NCBI RefSeq assembly: GCF_030683065.1
Contig: NZ_JAUXMX010000004.1
Span: forward strand, 89,725-153,724
Length of the DNA: 64,000 nt
Source of the DNA: Pseudomonas sp.
GTDB lineage: Bacteria > Pseudomonadota > Gammaproteobacteria > Pseudomonadales > Pseudomonadaceae
Direction of reading: 5' to 3'
Shown here: one piece after another, positions 25,914 through 35,777 of the stretch
Numbering within the stretch: the first letter of the stretch is position 1
How the letters are laid out: each line of letters begins with the position of its first letter
Position numbers and translations under genes: made by a program
The notes under the pieces: generated by a model
Seen by the model: the letters and a program-made list of their open reading frames with translations, nothing else
The model's database searches: none
What the model was told of the DNA's origin: nothing

Positions 25914-27254
25914 TCAGCCGCGCTGGTAGCGCAGCGGCAAGCCCTCGCAGTCGTCATGCACCTGACCGTTGTGCCAGGCCAGTTGGCCGGAGACGATGGT
26001 GGTGCGCACGGCATGGCGGAAGGCGCGGCCCTGGAAGGGCGTCCAGCCGCAGTGGGCGAGGATCGGGTCGGCTTCGACCGGGCGTGGCTCGGCCAGGGGT
26101 TCGATCAGCGTCAGATCGGCCCAGTAGCCTTCGCGCAGGTAGCCGCGCTGCTCGATGGCAAAGCGCTGCGCCACCGCATGGCTGGTTTTCTCGACCAATG
26201 TGGTCAGTGGCAGCAGGCCGTCGGCGACCAGTTCCAGCAGCGCGGGCAGGGCGTGTTGCACCAGCGGCAGGCCGGACGGGGCTTGCAGGTAAGGCCGCTG
26301 TTTTTCTTCCAGGGTGTGCGGGGCGTGGTCGGTGCCGATGATGTCCAACCGGCCACAGAGCAACGCTTGGCGCAGGGCATCGCGGTCGGCCTGGGTTTTG
26401 ATCGCCGGGTTGCATTTGATCAGGTGGCCGAGCGCCGCGTAGTCGCGGTCATCAAAATACAGGTGGTGCGCGCAGACCTCGGCGGTGATCTGCTTGCCGG
26501 CCAGCGGGCCGGGCTGGAACAGGCTCAGTTCGCGGGCAGTGGTGATGTGCAGTACGTGCAACTGGGTGTCAAAGCGCTGCGCCAGGCTGACGGCGAGGCT
26601 GGAGGACTGGTAGCAAGCCTCGGCATCGCGAATCAGCGGGTGCTGGTCGGCCGGGATCGCCTCGGCATAGCGATTAAGCCACTGCAGTTCGCGTTCGTGG
26701 ATGCGTGGGGTGTGTTCGCAGTGGGTGAGGATGATGGTCGGGCAATCGCGGAACAGGCGCTCCAGCGAGGGCAGGTCATCGACCAGCATGTTGCCGGTGC
26801 TGGCCCCCATAAACACTTTCACCGCGGCCACGCGGTTGGGGTCGAGCGCGGCGACGATGTCGAGGTTCTCGTGGCTGACGCCAAAGTGGAAACCGAAGTT
26901 GGCTTTCGAGCAGTTGGCGGCGCGCCGCTCTTTGGCTTCCAAGGCTTCGAGGTTTAGGGTCGGCGGGCTGGTGTTGGGCATGTCCATCACGCTGGTGATG
27001 CCGCCGGCCACCGCCGCCCGCGATTCCGTGGCAAAGCTGCCCTTGTGCGGCGCGCCGGGGTCACGGAAGTGCACCTGATCGTCGATCATCCCCGGCAGCA
27101 GAAACTGCCCGGCAGCGTCGATCTCAACCTCGGCGTTGAGGCCGTCGATGCTGCTGGCGATCTTCTCGATGCGGCCGTGGCGCACCAACAGGTCAGCCTC
27201 GTATTCGCGGCCTTCGTTGATCAGGCGCGCGTTGCGGATCAGCAGGTCAGTCAT
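25914..27254 (-). CDS. pyrC: Dihydroorotase paralogue (PyrC2 type) in zinc-limitation operon
   Basis: Amidohydrolase that interconverts carbamoyl-aspartate and dihydroorotate. With the ATG at 27254 ([20 protein letters not shown]) it has 446 residues; an upstream in-frame extension is rejected because it would run through yidD. The first metal motif reads [11 protein letters not shown], so the first His of the usual HxH is Gln. Later ligands are present: the lysine in [25 protein letters not shown] and GTDHAPHT. The altered site fits the idea of lower zinc dependence. It overlaps the end of yidD by 8 bp. Confidence 0.87.
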   Translation of the reverse strand: MTDLLIRNARLINEGREYEADLLVRHGRIEKIASSIDGLNAEVEIDAAGQFLLPGMIDDQVHFRDPGAPHKGSFATESRAAVAGGITSVMDMPNTSPPTLNLEALEAKERRAANCSKANFGFHFGVSHENLDIVAALDPNRVAAVKVFMGASTGNMLVDDLPSLERLFRDCPTIILTHCEHTPRIHERELQWLNRYAEAIPADQHPLIRDAEACYQSSSLAVSLAQRFDTQLHVLHITTARELSLFQPGPLAGKQITAEVCAHHLYFDDRDYAALGHLIKCNPAIKTQADRDALRQALLCGRLDIIGTDHAPHTLEEKQRPYLQAPSGLPLVQHALPALLELVADGLLPLTTLVEKTSHAVAQRFAIEQRGYLREGYWADLTLIEPLAEPRPVEADPILAHCGWTPFQGRAFRHAVRTTIVSGQLAWHNGQVHDDCEGLPLRYQRG

Positions 27255-27492
27255 GGCGATGCTCCTCGTGACAGGGATGAGTGGGCGGCACCGGGTCGTA
27301 GCCGCCCGGATGCCAGGGGTGACAGCGCAACAAGCGGCGCAGGGCCAGCCAACTGCCGCGCAGCGCACCGTGGCGTTCCAGTGCTTCGACGGCGTAATGC
27401 GAACAGCTGGGGTGGAAGCGGCAGCGCGGCCCCAGTAACGGGCTGATCAGGTACTGGTAGAGCCGCACCAGGGCCAGTAGCAGGCGCTTCAT
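27247..27492 (-). CDS. yidD: YidD-type membrane protein insertion efficiency factor
   Basis: 81-residue protein, [21 protein letters not shown], followed by [11 protein letters not shown] and [19 protein letters not shown], the complete YidD signature. YidD normally sits in the rpmH-rnpA-yidD-yidC locus; here it lies between hisI and the dihydroorotase gene with overlaps on both sides (4 bp and 8 bp), so it is part of the zinc operon. The C-terminal tail [12 protein letters not shown] is rich in His and Cys and could bind metal. It is probably an additional copy, but the other copy cannot be seen here. Confidence 0.9.
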   Translation of the reverse strand: MKRLLLALVRLYQYLISPLLGPRCRFHPSCSHYAVEALERHGALRGSWLALRRLLRCHPWHPGGYDPVPPTHPCHEEHRHD

Positions 27493-27896
27493 TGCGCCAC
27501 GCTGATCACGCACACCCGTTGATCGCGGATGGCGTTGTAGAAACAGCTGGGCCGGCCGGTGTGACAGGCCGGGCCCTGTTGTTCGACCTTGAGCAGAATG
27601 GCGTCGCCGTCGCAATCCAGGCGCGCTTCGAGCAGGCGCTGGTGATGGCCGCTGGTTTCGCCCTTGCGCCAGAGCTGCTGGCGCGAGCGTGACCAGTAGC
27701 AGACCTGGCCGCTGGCGAGGGTTTCTTCCAGCGCGGTGCGGTTGATCCAGGCCAGCATCAGCACCTCACCGCTGTCATGTTGCTGGGCGATGGCAGCAAT
27801 CAGGCCGTCGGCATTCCAGGGTATGGCGTCCAGCACCTCGGCCAGCGGGCGGCTGTCGCCCAGCCCGGCCTGTTCCAGTTGCAGCCACAGGTTCAT
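27489..27896 (-). CDS. hisI: Phosphoribosyl-AMP cyclohydrolase
   Basis: Opens the purine ring of phosphoribosyl-AMP in histidine synthesis. The 135-residue protein has [33 protein letters not shown] and [20 protein letters not shown], all diagnostic. The three zinc cysteines ([17 protein letters not shown]) are retained. It lies in the zinc-starvation operon rather than with hisE, so it is probably a second copy. The ATGA overlaps with znuA-like upstream and yidD downstream indicate translational coupling. Confidence 0.92.
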   Translation of the reverse strand: MNLWLQLEQAGLGDSRPLAEVLDAIPWNADGLIAAIAQQHDSGEVLMLAWINRTALEETLASGQVCYWSRSRQQLWRKGETSGHHQRLLEARLDCDGDAILLKVEQQGPACHTGRPSCFYNAIRDQRVCVISVAQ

Positions 27897-28765
27897 GGCT
27901 TGAGCGCGGCCAGCAGGGTGTCGAGGTTGTGCTTGAACATACCGAGGTAGGTGCTGGCCGGGCCTTCGCTGGCCAGTGCATCGGAGTACAGGGTGCCACC
28001 GACCTTGGCGCCGGCCTCGGCGGCGATTTGCTGGATCAGGCGCGGGTCGCGGATGTTTTCCACAAACACGGCTTTTACCCCGTCGGCGCGAATCTGCCGG
28101 ATTAGCGCAGCCACCTCTGCGGCGGACGGTTCATCGGCTGTGCTCAAGCCCTGCGGTGCGATAAATTTCAGGCCGTAGGCCTGACCCAGGTAGGCGAAGG
28201 CGTCATGGCTGGTGATGATCGTGCGTTGCGCGGGAGGCAGTTGACCCAACCCGGCCTTGGCTTCGACGAGCAGGGCGCGGATTTCTGCCAGGTAAGCATC
28301 GCGGCGGGTGTTGTAGTAGGCGGCGTTGCTCGGGTCTGCTTTGCTCAATGCCTTGGCGATATTCTGCACATAGATCTCGGCATTGGCCAGGTTCTGCCAG
28401 GCGTGCGGGTCGGCTACCTGGTGGCCATCTTCATCGAGCATCAGCGGCAGTACCCCGGCGCTGGCGTCGAGCCGTGTACCTGGAGCATCGCTGCTGGCGA
28501 TCAAGCGCGCGAGCCAGGGCTCGAATCCCAGGCCGTTGGCGATGATCAGGTCGGCGTTGAGCACGGCTTTGGCATCCGCGGCGCTGGGCTGGTAGACATG
28601 GGCGTCTGCGTCGGCACCGACCAGATTGCGAAGTTCGAGCTTATCTCCGGCTATCTGTTGGGTAATGTCGGCCAAAATGCTGAAGCTGGTAACGACGTTG
28701 AGTTTTTCTGCGGCGTTCAGGGACAGCGACGCGAACAGGGCGAGCAGGGCGATTGATACACGCAT
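27893..28765 (-). CDS. Zinc/manganese ABC transporter, periplasmic binding protein (ZnuA-like)
   Basis: 290-residue protein with a signal peptide (cleavage near LNAAEKL). It belongs to the cluster A-I metal-binding family: ligands are expected in [18 protein letters not shown] and the HDAFAYLG region, with a C-terminal acidic ligand. The His-rich loop of classical ZnuA is nearly absent (short [12 protein letters not shown]). It is followed, going upstream in the operon, by the permease and ATPase genes, and the context argues for zinc. The 4-bp overlap with hisI ties it to the operon. Confidence 0.9.
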   Translation of the reverse strand: MRVSIALLALFASLSLNAAEKLNVVTSFSILADITQQIAGDKLELRNLVGADADAHVYQPSAADAKAVLNADLIIANGLGFEPWLARLIASSDAPGTRLDASAGVLPLMLDEDGHQVADPHAWQNLANAEIYVQNIAKALSKADPSNAAYYNTRRDAYLAEIRALLVEAKAGLGQLPPAQRTIITSHDAFAYLGQAYGLKFIAPQGLSTADEPSAAEVAALIRQIRADGVKAVFVENIRDPRLIQQIAAEAGAKVGGTLYSDALASEGPASTYLGMFKHNLDTLLAALKP

Positions 28766-28775
28766 GGAACGTTCC

Positions 28776-29633
28776 TCAGGGTGAAGGTAATGGACGAGAG
28801 GTGCGCAGCAGGCCGTTGAGCGGCCCGAGCAGCACGGAAAGGGCGTAGACCAGGCCGGCCAGCAACACGATGCAGGGGCCGCTGGGCAAGTTGGCGTAGT
28901 AGGACAGCAACAGACCGAACCAGACGCAGACCGCGCCGGTCAGTGCGGCGAGCAACAGCAGGCTGGGCAGGTGGCGGCTCCAGAAACGTGCAGCCGCGGC
29001 CGGCAGCATCATCAGGCCGACCACCATCAGCGCGCCGATGGCCTGGAAGCCGATCACCAGATTGAGCACCACCAGGGTCAGGAACAGGCCGTAGGCCAGC
29101 GGGCCGAAGCGGCTGACGCTGGCGAGAAATAGCGGGTCGAGGCTGTCCAGCAGCAGCCAACGGTAGATTAGCGCCAGGACCAGCAGGCTGCCGAGCGACA
29201 CCAGCAGCATGCCGTTGAGCGTGTTCTGGTCGACGGCCAATACCGAGCCGAACAGCAGGTGCAGCAGGTCCAGCTTGCGCCCGGCCAGGCCCAGTAGCAG
29301 TACGCCGCTGGCCAGAGAAATCGGGTAGATCGCTGCCAGGCTGGCATCTTCGCGCAGGCCGGTGCGGCGGGTGATCCAGGCGGCCAGACCGGCCATGCCC
29401 AGGCCTGCGACCAGGCCGCCGATGGTCAGGGCTGGCAGGCTCAGGCCGAACAGCCAGAAGCCGATTGCCGCACCGGGCAGGATGCCGTGGGCGATGGCGT
29501 CGCCGATCAGGCTCAGGCGGCGCAGGATCAGGAATACCCCCAGCGGCGCGGCGCTTAGCGCCAGCACCACGCCGCCGAGCAGGGCGCGGCGCATAAAGGC
29601 AAATTCGACGAAGGGCGCCCACAGCAGTTCCAT
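28776..29633 (-). CDS. Zinc/manganese ABC transporter permease (ZnuB-like)
   Basis: 285-residue integral membrane protein with about eight hydrophobic segments. LIGDAIAHGILPGAAIGFWL is the conserved cytoplasmic loop that contacts the ATPase. The start at 29633 (MELLWAPFVEFAFMRRALLG) follows the ATPase stop by a single base, and an upstream in-frame ATG would lie inside the ATPase gene. It forms an importer with the neighbouring ATPase and binding protein. Confidence 0.91.
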   Translation of the reverse strand: MELLWAPFVEFAFMRRALLGGVVLALSAAPLGVFLILRRLSLIGDAIAHGILPGAAIGFWLFGLSLPALTIGGLVAGLGMAGLAAWITRRTGLREDASLAAIYPISLASGVLLLGLAGRKLDLLHLLFGSVLAVDQNTLNGMLLVSLGSLLVLALIYRWLLLDSLDPLFLASVSRFGPLAYGLFLTLVVLNLVIGFQAIGALMVVGLMMLPAAAARFWSRHLPSLLLLAALTGAVCVWFGLLLSYYANLPSGPCIVLLAGLVYALSVLLGPLNGLLRTSRPLPSP

Positions 29634-29634
29634 G

Positions 29635-30306
29635 CTAGGCCACCTGTTCCAAGGACGGGCGCTGGCCAATCAGCTGGCGAATCGGCCCGTACAGGCAGGC
29701 ACTGCGTGACAGTTGCAGGGCGTTCTCCAGGCGCTGACTCAGGCTGCTGAGGTCATGGCTGACCAGCAACTGGGTGCGACCCTCGGCCTGCCAACGCTGG
29801 ATATGCTGCCAGAGCAAGATTTGACCATGATCGTCTAGCGCCGCTTCGGGCTCATCCAGCAGCAACACCCGGGCGTCGGTCAGGCTCAATCGCGCCAGCA
29901 GCGCGCGCTGCAGCTCGCCGCCGGACAGCGCTTGCAGCGACTGCTGCTGCAAGCCGTGCAAGCCCCAATCGTCGAGCACCTGGGCGAGGCGCGCCTGGCG
30001 TTGGCGGCGGTTTAGCGGGCTGCGCCAGAACCCGGTGCTGACCAGGCTTTGCAGGCTGATTGGAAACTGCCGGTCGAGGGCCTGCTGCTGTACCAGGTAG
30101 GCCACGCCGCCGAGGCGCGGAACGCTCAGCTCAACCCGTCCACGCAAGGGTTGTTGCAGACCGGCAATCACCTTGAGCAAGCTGCTTTTGCCACAACCGT
30201 TGCTACCGATCAGGCCGGTCAGGCTGCCGCTGGGCAGTAATAGGTCCAGTGGCGGGGTCAGCGGCTGGCCAGCTGGCCCCCATTGCAGGTGCTGGCAGTG
30301 GATCAT
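29635..30306 (-). CDS. Zinc/manganese ABC transporter ATP-binding protein (ZnuC-like)
   Basis: 223-residue ATPase with Walker A GSNGCGKSS (about 34-42), signature LSGGELQRALLA, Walker B VLLLDEPEAALD and the switch histidine in LLVSHDLSS. It energises the neighbouring permease. The ATG overlaps the folE2 stop (ATGA). The protein lacks the long C-terminal extension of some ZnuC proteins. Confidence 0.91.
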   Translation of the reverse strand: MIHCQHLQWGPAGQPLTPPLDLLLPSGSLTGLIGSNGCGKSSLLKVIAGLQQPLRGRVELSVPRLGGVAYLVQQQALDRQFPISLQSLVSTGFWRSPLNRRQRQARLAQVLDDWGLHGLQQQSLQALSGGELQRALLARLSLTDARVLLLDEPEAALDDHGQILLWQHIQRWQAEGRTQLLVSHDLSSLSQRLENALQLSRSACLYGPIRQLIGQRPSLEQVA

Positions 30307-31199
30307 GCCGGGCTCCAGTTCCAGCTGCTCGCGGCAACCGCATCGTGGGCGTGCAGGCTTTCCGCATGCACCACGCGCAGGCTGAAGGCGCTCAGTTCTG
30401 GCTGCAGCAACAGGGCGCTGTGCAAGCGCCGCGCGGCATCTTCGCAGAACATCAGGTTCTGCCCGTTGGCCAGCGCAAAGGCTTGCTCGTCGGCACGCTT
30501 GACCGCGGTCTGCACCGCGGTGCCAAGCGCCTGTTCGGCGCGGTCGATCAGCTCGATCAATGGCAGCTCAACGGCGTGCGCGCTCAGGCGCACTTGCAGG
30601 GTGGCGGTGCTGCGTTGGCTGTGTGGGGTGGCCAGAATGCCTTGGGTCGAGCCGAGCCAGCTCAGCAGTTGCTGATGGTCGAGCGGCTGGCCGGCGAAGT
30701 CCTCGATAAAGCGCTGCTGGATAAGCTGGCGAGCCAGCGCGGCGGAGCAGGGGCAGGTCGAGGAATACGCGACCTGAACCTGTAGTTCCACGTGGAACCC
30801 CGATGAATCCTGGCGTGCACGTACTTCGAAGGGGTAGGCCTTCCAGCCGGATAGCGGGCTGACCAGCGCCGGACGGCTGAGCAAGGCATCGCCGCGCAGG
30901 CTGATATGGGCCTGCTGCGACAGGCCTTGATGGCTGTCGAGAAATGCGTTCAGCAGTTGCTGTAATAACTGCGGCGTGAGGTTCTCGGCCTCCAGAACCT
31001 GCAGCGCCAGGTACAGGCGCGACATATGAATGCCGCGTGCGCCGCCATCATCCAGGCTGACCCCGGCTGCGGCACGGGCAGTGATTGGTTGCCCGGCAAA
31101 ACGGATGGGCAGGGCGATTTCGGCCATGCCGACCCAATCCAGGGCTTGTTGGTAGTGCGTCGTTTGGGCAGCAATATCCGGCAAAGTCAGGGCGTTCAT
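30303..31199 (-). CDS. folE2: GTP cyclohydrolase FolE2 (type IB)
   Basis: Makes dihydroneopterin triphosphate from GTP for folate and queuosine synthesis, and can use metals other than zinc; it substitutes for FolE when zinc is scarce. The 298-residue protein has the family segments GIHMSRLYLAL, AYSSTCPCSAALARQ (catalytic cysteine region) and ATPHSQRSTATLQV. It is the first gene of the minus-strand zinc operon, 29 bases from the Zur box, and overlaps the ATPase gene by 4 bp. Confidence 0.92.
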   Translation of the reverse strand: MNALTLPDIAAQTTHYQQALDWVGMAEIALPIRFAGQPITARAAAGVSLDDGGARGIHMSRLYLALQVLEAENLTPQLLQQLLNAFLDSHQGLSQQAHISLRGDALLSRPALVSPLSGWKAYPFEVRARQDSSGFHVELQVQVAYSSTCPCSAALARQLIQQRFIEDFAGQPLDHQQLLSWLGSTQGILATPHSQRSTATLQVRLSAHAVELPLIELIDRAEQALGTAVQTAVKRADEQAFALANGQNLMFCEDAARRLHSALLLQPELSAFSLRVVHAESLHAHDAVAASSWNWSPA

Positions 31200-31227
31200 C
31201 AGAAATCCAGGGTGTGACTGAGGCGAT

Positions 31228-31248
31228 AAATGTTATGTTATAACAATT
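31228..31248. promoter_or_regulatory. Zur-binding box between folE2 and dksA2
   Basis: The core GTTATGTTATAAC (31232-31244) differs from the palindromic GTTATANTATAAC consensus at one position, and the flanking AAAT/AATT also fits. It lies in the only AT-rich stretch of the short divergent intergenic region, so zinc-bound Zur could repress both directions at once. Identification is by eye against the known gammaproteobacterial consensus. Confidence 0.85.
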
Positions 31249-31275
31249 AAAGCGCCACGCCAGTGAATTCGAACC

Positions 31276-31704
31276 ATGACCTTGACCCTGCTTACCGAAG
31301 CCGAACTGCTCATCCAGCCGGCTGATGACTACATGAATGATCACCAGCAGCAGTTCTTCCGCACCCTGCTGCTAAGCCAGCGCGCTGACCTGCAGGCGCG
31401 CATCGCCGAGGAGTTCGAGGCCCTGCGCGAACGCGAAACCAGCAGCGACCCAGCCGACATCGGCAGCGCCGAAGAACAGCGGCAGTGGCAACTGCGCCAG
31501 TTGGAGCGGGAAAAGAAGCTGCTCGACAAGATCGACGAAGCCCTCGATCGCCTGGCACGCGGCGAGTATGGCTGGTGCCTTGAAACCGGCGAGGCCATCG
31601 GCCTCAAGCGCCTGCTGCTGCGGCCCACCGCCAGCTTGTGCATCGAGGCCAAAGAACGCCAAGAACAACGCGAAAAGCACCTGCGTCACACTGATGGAGC
31701 CTGA
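31276..31704 (+). CDS. dksA2: DksA2, zinc-independent DksA paralogue
   Basis: RNA polymerase secondary-channel factor that works with ppGpp. The 142-residue protein has the coiled-coil region ([19 protein letters not shown] to [16 protein letters not shown]) with the tip segment [13 protein letters not shown]. The zinc finger is degraded: GWCLET and TASLC leave two of four cysteines, with threonines at the other two positions. This CxxT...TxxC pattern is typical of DksA2, which works without zinc. The gene is divergent from folE2 and lies next to the Zur box. Confidence 0.93.
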   Translation: MTLTLLTEAELLIQPADDYMNDHQQQFFRTLLLSQRADLQARIAEEFEALRERETSSDPADIGSAEEQRQWQLRQLEREKKLLDKIDEALDRLARGEYGWCLETGEAIGLKRLLLRPTASLCIEAKERQEQREKHLRHTDGA

Positions 31705-31708
31705 AACC

Positions 31709-32916
<1,208 letters not shown>

Positions 32917-32917
<1 letters not shown>

Positions 32918-33654
32918 TGCTTGCGCCGACCAACGTGAAAGTCGCGCCGCGCCGCCATCCCTATGTCCTTCTTCCTCAGGGAGGCGGTGGCGCGCTGCGT
33001 CGGATGAGGGCAGCGGGTATGCCCGTCAAGCAGCCGTTGCAGCAGGTCGCTGGCGAGCAGGTCGAGGTGTTCTGCGAGGTGCTCAACGAGCATGTCAACC
33101 TGGCCGTCTGGCAGCGTCGGTTAGCGCCAGCGATCAGCGTTTTTACCGAGCAGTTACTGGCTCGGGGCGAACCGCTGGCAGATTCCAGGGTGTTGGAGTT
33201 GGCCGATACGCAAGGCGCAGTGGATCTTGGCGATCTGCTTCAGGGCTACAGCGAGCTACCCGGCCACGCGGCTTTTATCGCCGATGTCAGCTGGTTGGTG
33301 GACGCCTTTGCCTGCCTGCTCGATGCCAGGCGCGTAGGTGTGCGCCTGCGCGTGCTGGATAAGGCCATGTGCCCGCGCTTTCACGTCGACCATGTGCCGC
33401 TACGACTGATTACCAGCTATGCAGGGATTGGCAGCCAGTGGCTGCGTGAGGGCGTTATGGCGCGTCATCGCCTCGGCGATCCGGCGGCCGAACCGCTGGA
33501 TGCGGCCTTGATTGAACGTGCCGAAACCGGTCATGTGCTGCTGGCCAAGGGCGAAAAATGGCTCGGCAACGAGGGCGGTGGACTAATCCACCGCTCGCCG
33601 CAACCGCCAGCCGGCGAGCGACGGCTGTTGCTGACGCTGGATTGGCTGGCGTGA
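32917..33654 (+). CDS. DUF1826 family protein
   Basis: 245-residue protein of the DUF1826 family, which repeatedly occurs beside zinc-responsive COG0523 genes. The recognisable core is WLVDAFACLLDA, MCPRFHVDHVPLRLITSYAG and the C-terminal GGGLIHRSPQPPAGERRLLLTLDW. The HVDH and HRSP histidines look like a possible metal site, reminiscent of 2-oxoglutarate oxygenases, but this is inference. The ATG at 32917 shares bases with the upstream stop; an internal start near residue 35 (MPVKQPLQQVAG) is also possible. Confidence 0.84.
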
Positions 33655-34014
33655 TGCCGGGTGTACGGCTCGTGTAGTGTGAGCGGGGCCGCCTAGGCCG
33701 TGCGCGCCGGCGGGCAATCGAGGTGTTGTCGGTGCGCATGGCGCACCCTACCTAGGCGTGGCTTGTGTAGTTTTCGCGCTGTTTGAAACACACAAGGCCA
33801 GTATCCATATCGGTTACGTGGCGATCATAAGCTTCATCAAGAATACACCGCTGCACTGGCTTGGCTTCGCCACCGAGTCGCCTGGATTCGCGGCCAAGGC
33901 CGCTCCCACAGGATTTGCGTTAGGCGCGATCTTTGTGGGAGGGGTCTCGACCGCGAACGGGGTAGGCCGCGGTTGCGTGGCGGTCATACGTTTCATCAAC
34001 AACGCACCACTACA
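33655..34014. repeat. Repeat-rich intergenic region with a 47-bp direct repeat
   Basis: Copies CGGTTACGTGGCGATCATAA... (33811-33857) and CGGTTGCGTGGCGGTCATAC... (33970-34016) agree at about 38 of 47 positions. Between them lies an imperfect palindrome of the type GCGGCCAAGGCCGCTCCCAC / GTGGGAGGGG (about 33888-33956), a common Pseudomonas intergenic element. A frame of 86 codons (33758-34018) is open through both copies but looks like a by-product of the repeat. No gene is called. Confidence 0.65.
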
Positions 34015-34368
34015 CTAGCGCGCCATCCATACGCCTCGGCTCTGCCGTTCGCAGTAAGGCTTGAGGTAGGCCGCGTCGCTGGCGACCCCGTAATAGTGGA
34101 TGTCCTGCTGGTAAGGCATGCCGCTGACTTGAGCGTTGCGACACACACCGTAGGCGCCGATCGGGCATTGCTCGACGAATGCGACTTCGACTTTCTGGCC
34201 CTTCAGTTGCGGTTGGCAGAAGCCGCTGCGAAACAGGTTCGGTGGGATGCTGCGATTTTGCTGGCAGACCTTTACGTCCAGGCGTTCGGCCTGGCTATGG
34301 ATTACGCAGGCCTCGCCCCAGGCCAGGGAGGACAGGGCGCAGAGCGCCAGCAGTGCGAAACGACGCAT
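34015..34368 (-). CDS. Small exported cysteine-containing protein, unknown function
   Basis: 117-residue protein with a clear signal peptide (MRRFALLALCALSSLAWGEA, cleavage after about residue 18). The mature part has six cysteines (for example EACVIHS, VKVCQQN, SGFCQPQ, EQCPIG, GVCRNA, PYCERQ), suggesting disulfides. The frame continues upstream, but this ATG gives a proper signal peptide. It resembles secreted conserved Pseudomonas proteins without assigned function. It is convergent with the DUF1826 gene across the repeat region. Confidence 0.75.
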   Translation of the reverse strand: MRRFALLALCALSSLAWGEACVIHSQAERLDVKVCQQNRSIPPNLFRSGFCQPQLKGQKVEVAFVEQCPIGAYGVCRNAQVSGMPYQQDIHYYGVASDAAYLKPYCERQSRGVWMAR

Positions 34369-34530
34369 CGAGTGAACTCCAGATGACTGTAGCGGCGACT
34401 CTAGCACGAGGCCTGTATGCGGTCTGCATGGTGCAACCCTGGGATCTGGCAGGGGTTAACCTGTAGGAGATCCCCCGTATCCAGACGCCGCGCTGTTGCG
34501 CAGCAAACTGGGTGCTCAAGGATCAAGACC

Positions 34531-34673
34531 GTAGTGTGGGTCGGGCCGCGTAGGTTAGGCGTCCGCAAATTGGCCTGCTGCCAGCAGAGCCAGCGCGCCG
34601 TAACCCATCATCGATACACGGGTATAGGCATAAACCGCCCGATGGGTATCGCTGCGCTCAACACCATCCTACG
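34531..34673 (-). repeat. Dispersed intergenic repeat, copy B (inverted relative to copy A)
   Basis: Read on the minus strand this runs from GTAGGATG to the GCGGCCCGACCCACACTAC end and aligns with 11900-12053 along most of its length. Shared blocks include CATCGGGCGGTTTATGCCT and ATCGATGATGGGTTACGG. It lies about 70 bases upstream of the second COG0523 gene. Confidence 0.75.
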
Positions 34674-34744
34674 GAAAGTTGCCCAGTTGCCGCGCTGCGC
34701 GCAAAACGCTTTCCTGATTGATCACCCAACCGCACCATAGGCCC

Positions 34745-35710
34745 ATGCTCAAGAATATTCCTACCCATGTGATTGCCGGCCCCCTGGGTGCCGGCAAGAC
34801 CAGCTTGATCCGCCACCTGCTGGCCCAGCGTCCGGCGGATGAACGCTGGGCGGTGCTGATCAACGAGTTCGGCCTGGTCGGCCTGGATGCCGCCCTGCTG
34901 ACGACGGACGACGACGGCATCGCCATGGGCGAAGTGGCCGGCGGTTGCCTGTGTTGCGTCAACGGCGTGCCGTTTCAGGTCAGCTTGAGCCGCCTGCTGC
35001 GCAAGGCCAGGCCGGATCGCTTGCTGATCGAGCCGTCCGGCCTGGGCCATCCGCTAGAACTGCTCCGCCAATTGCGCGAGCCGCCCTGGCTTGGCGTGCT
35101 CGCGGTGCAGGCGCCGCTGTTGGTGCTCGATGCCATGGCCCTGGCGGCCGGCGAGACCTTGCCCGACAGCCAGCAGGCGACCCTGAGCAGTGCCGGTTTG
35201 CTGCTGCTGAACAAGGCGGAGCACCTCGACGAGGTGACCAAGGCGCGGATTCAGGCGCAACTGCCGGCACGCCCGCTGCTATGGACGACTCAGGGGACTT
35301 TGCCCTTGAGCCAGCTGCCCGGTTTCGCCGCCCGGGCCGAGGTCGGTGCGGGTCTGGATGGACTGCCCGCTGGTGCAGCGCCGATGCCGCAGCTCTGGCG
35401 CACACCGACTGAGCCGATCTGCCAGGTTCAGGCGCAGCCCGAGGGCTGGAGCATCGGCTGGCGCTGGCACCCGAGCCAGCGCTTCGAGCTGATGCAGGTG
35501 CAGCAGTGGCTCGGCAGCTTGGCCTGGCGTCGCGCCAAGCTGGTATTGCAGACCAACGCCGGCTGGCTTTCGGCCAACGCCCTCGACGGTCAGCCATTGC
35601 ATTGGCAGAACAGCGAATGGCGCAAGGACTCGCGCCTGGAGCTGATTTTTAGCGAGGCGCAGGAGCTGGCGACCTTGCAGGCTGGTTTTCAGCGCTGTCG
35701 CTTGGATTGA
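34745..35710 (+). CDS. Second COG0523 family GTPase
   Basis: 321-residue G3E GTPase: Walker A GPLGAGKTS, metal motif CLCC (GGCLCCVNG), EPSGLGHP switch and LLNKAEHL in place of NKxD. It is shorter than the first COG0523 protein and belongs to a different subgroup, with a compact C-terminal domain. The ATG at 34745 is preferred because the upstream in-frame extension (MITQPHHRP) has no homology. No Zur box is visible in front of it; the dispersed repeat occupies that region. Metal specificity is unknown. Confidence 0.85.
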   Translation: MLKNIPTHVIAGPLGAGKTSLIRHLLAQRPADERWAVLINEFGLVGLDAALLTTDDDGIAMGEVAGGCLCCVNGVPFQVSLSRLLRKARPDRLLIEPSGLGHPLELLRQLREPPWLGVLAVQAPLLVLDAMALAAGETLPDSQQATLSSAGLLLLNKAEHLDEVTKARIQAQLPARPLLWTTQGTLPLSQLPGFAARAEVGAGLDGLPAGAAPMPQLWRTPTEPICQVQAQPEGWSIGWRWHPSQRFELMQVQQWLGSLAWRRAKLVLQTNAGWLSANALDGQPLHWQNSEWRKDSRLELIFSEAQELATLQAGFQRCRLD

Positions 35711-35777
35711 GCAAGGACGCAGGGCTGCGCCCGCTGGATTGTGCCGGGCTGATAGACTCTGCGGGTTTTCCTAATGG

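Noticed and set aside
33758..34018. 86-codon frame across the 47-bp direct repeat
   Set aside because: The frame is explained by the repeat and palindrome; no start signal or homologous family was recognised.
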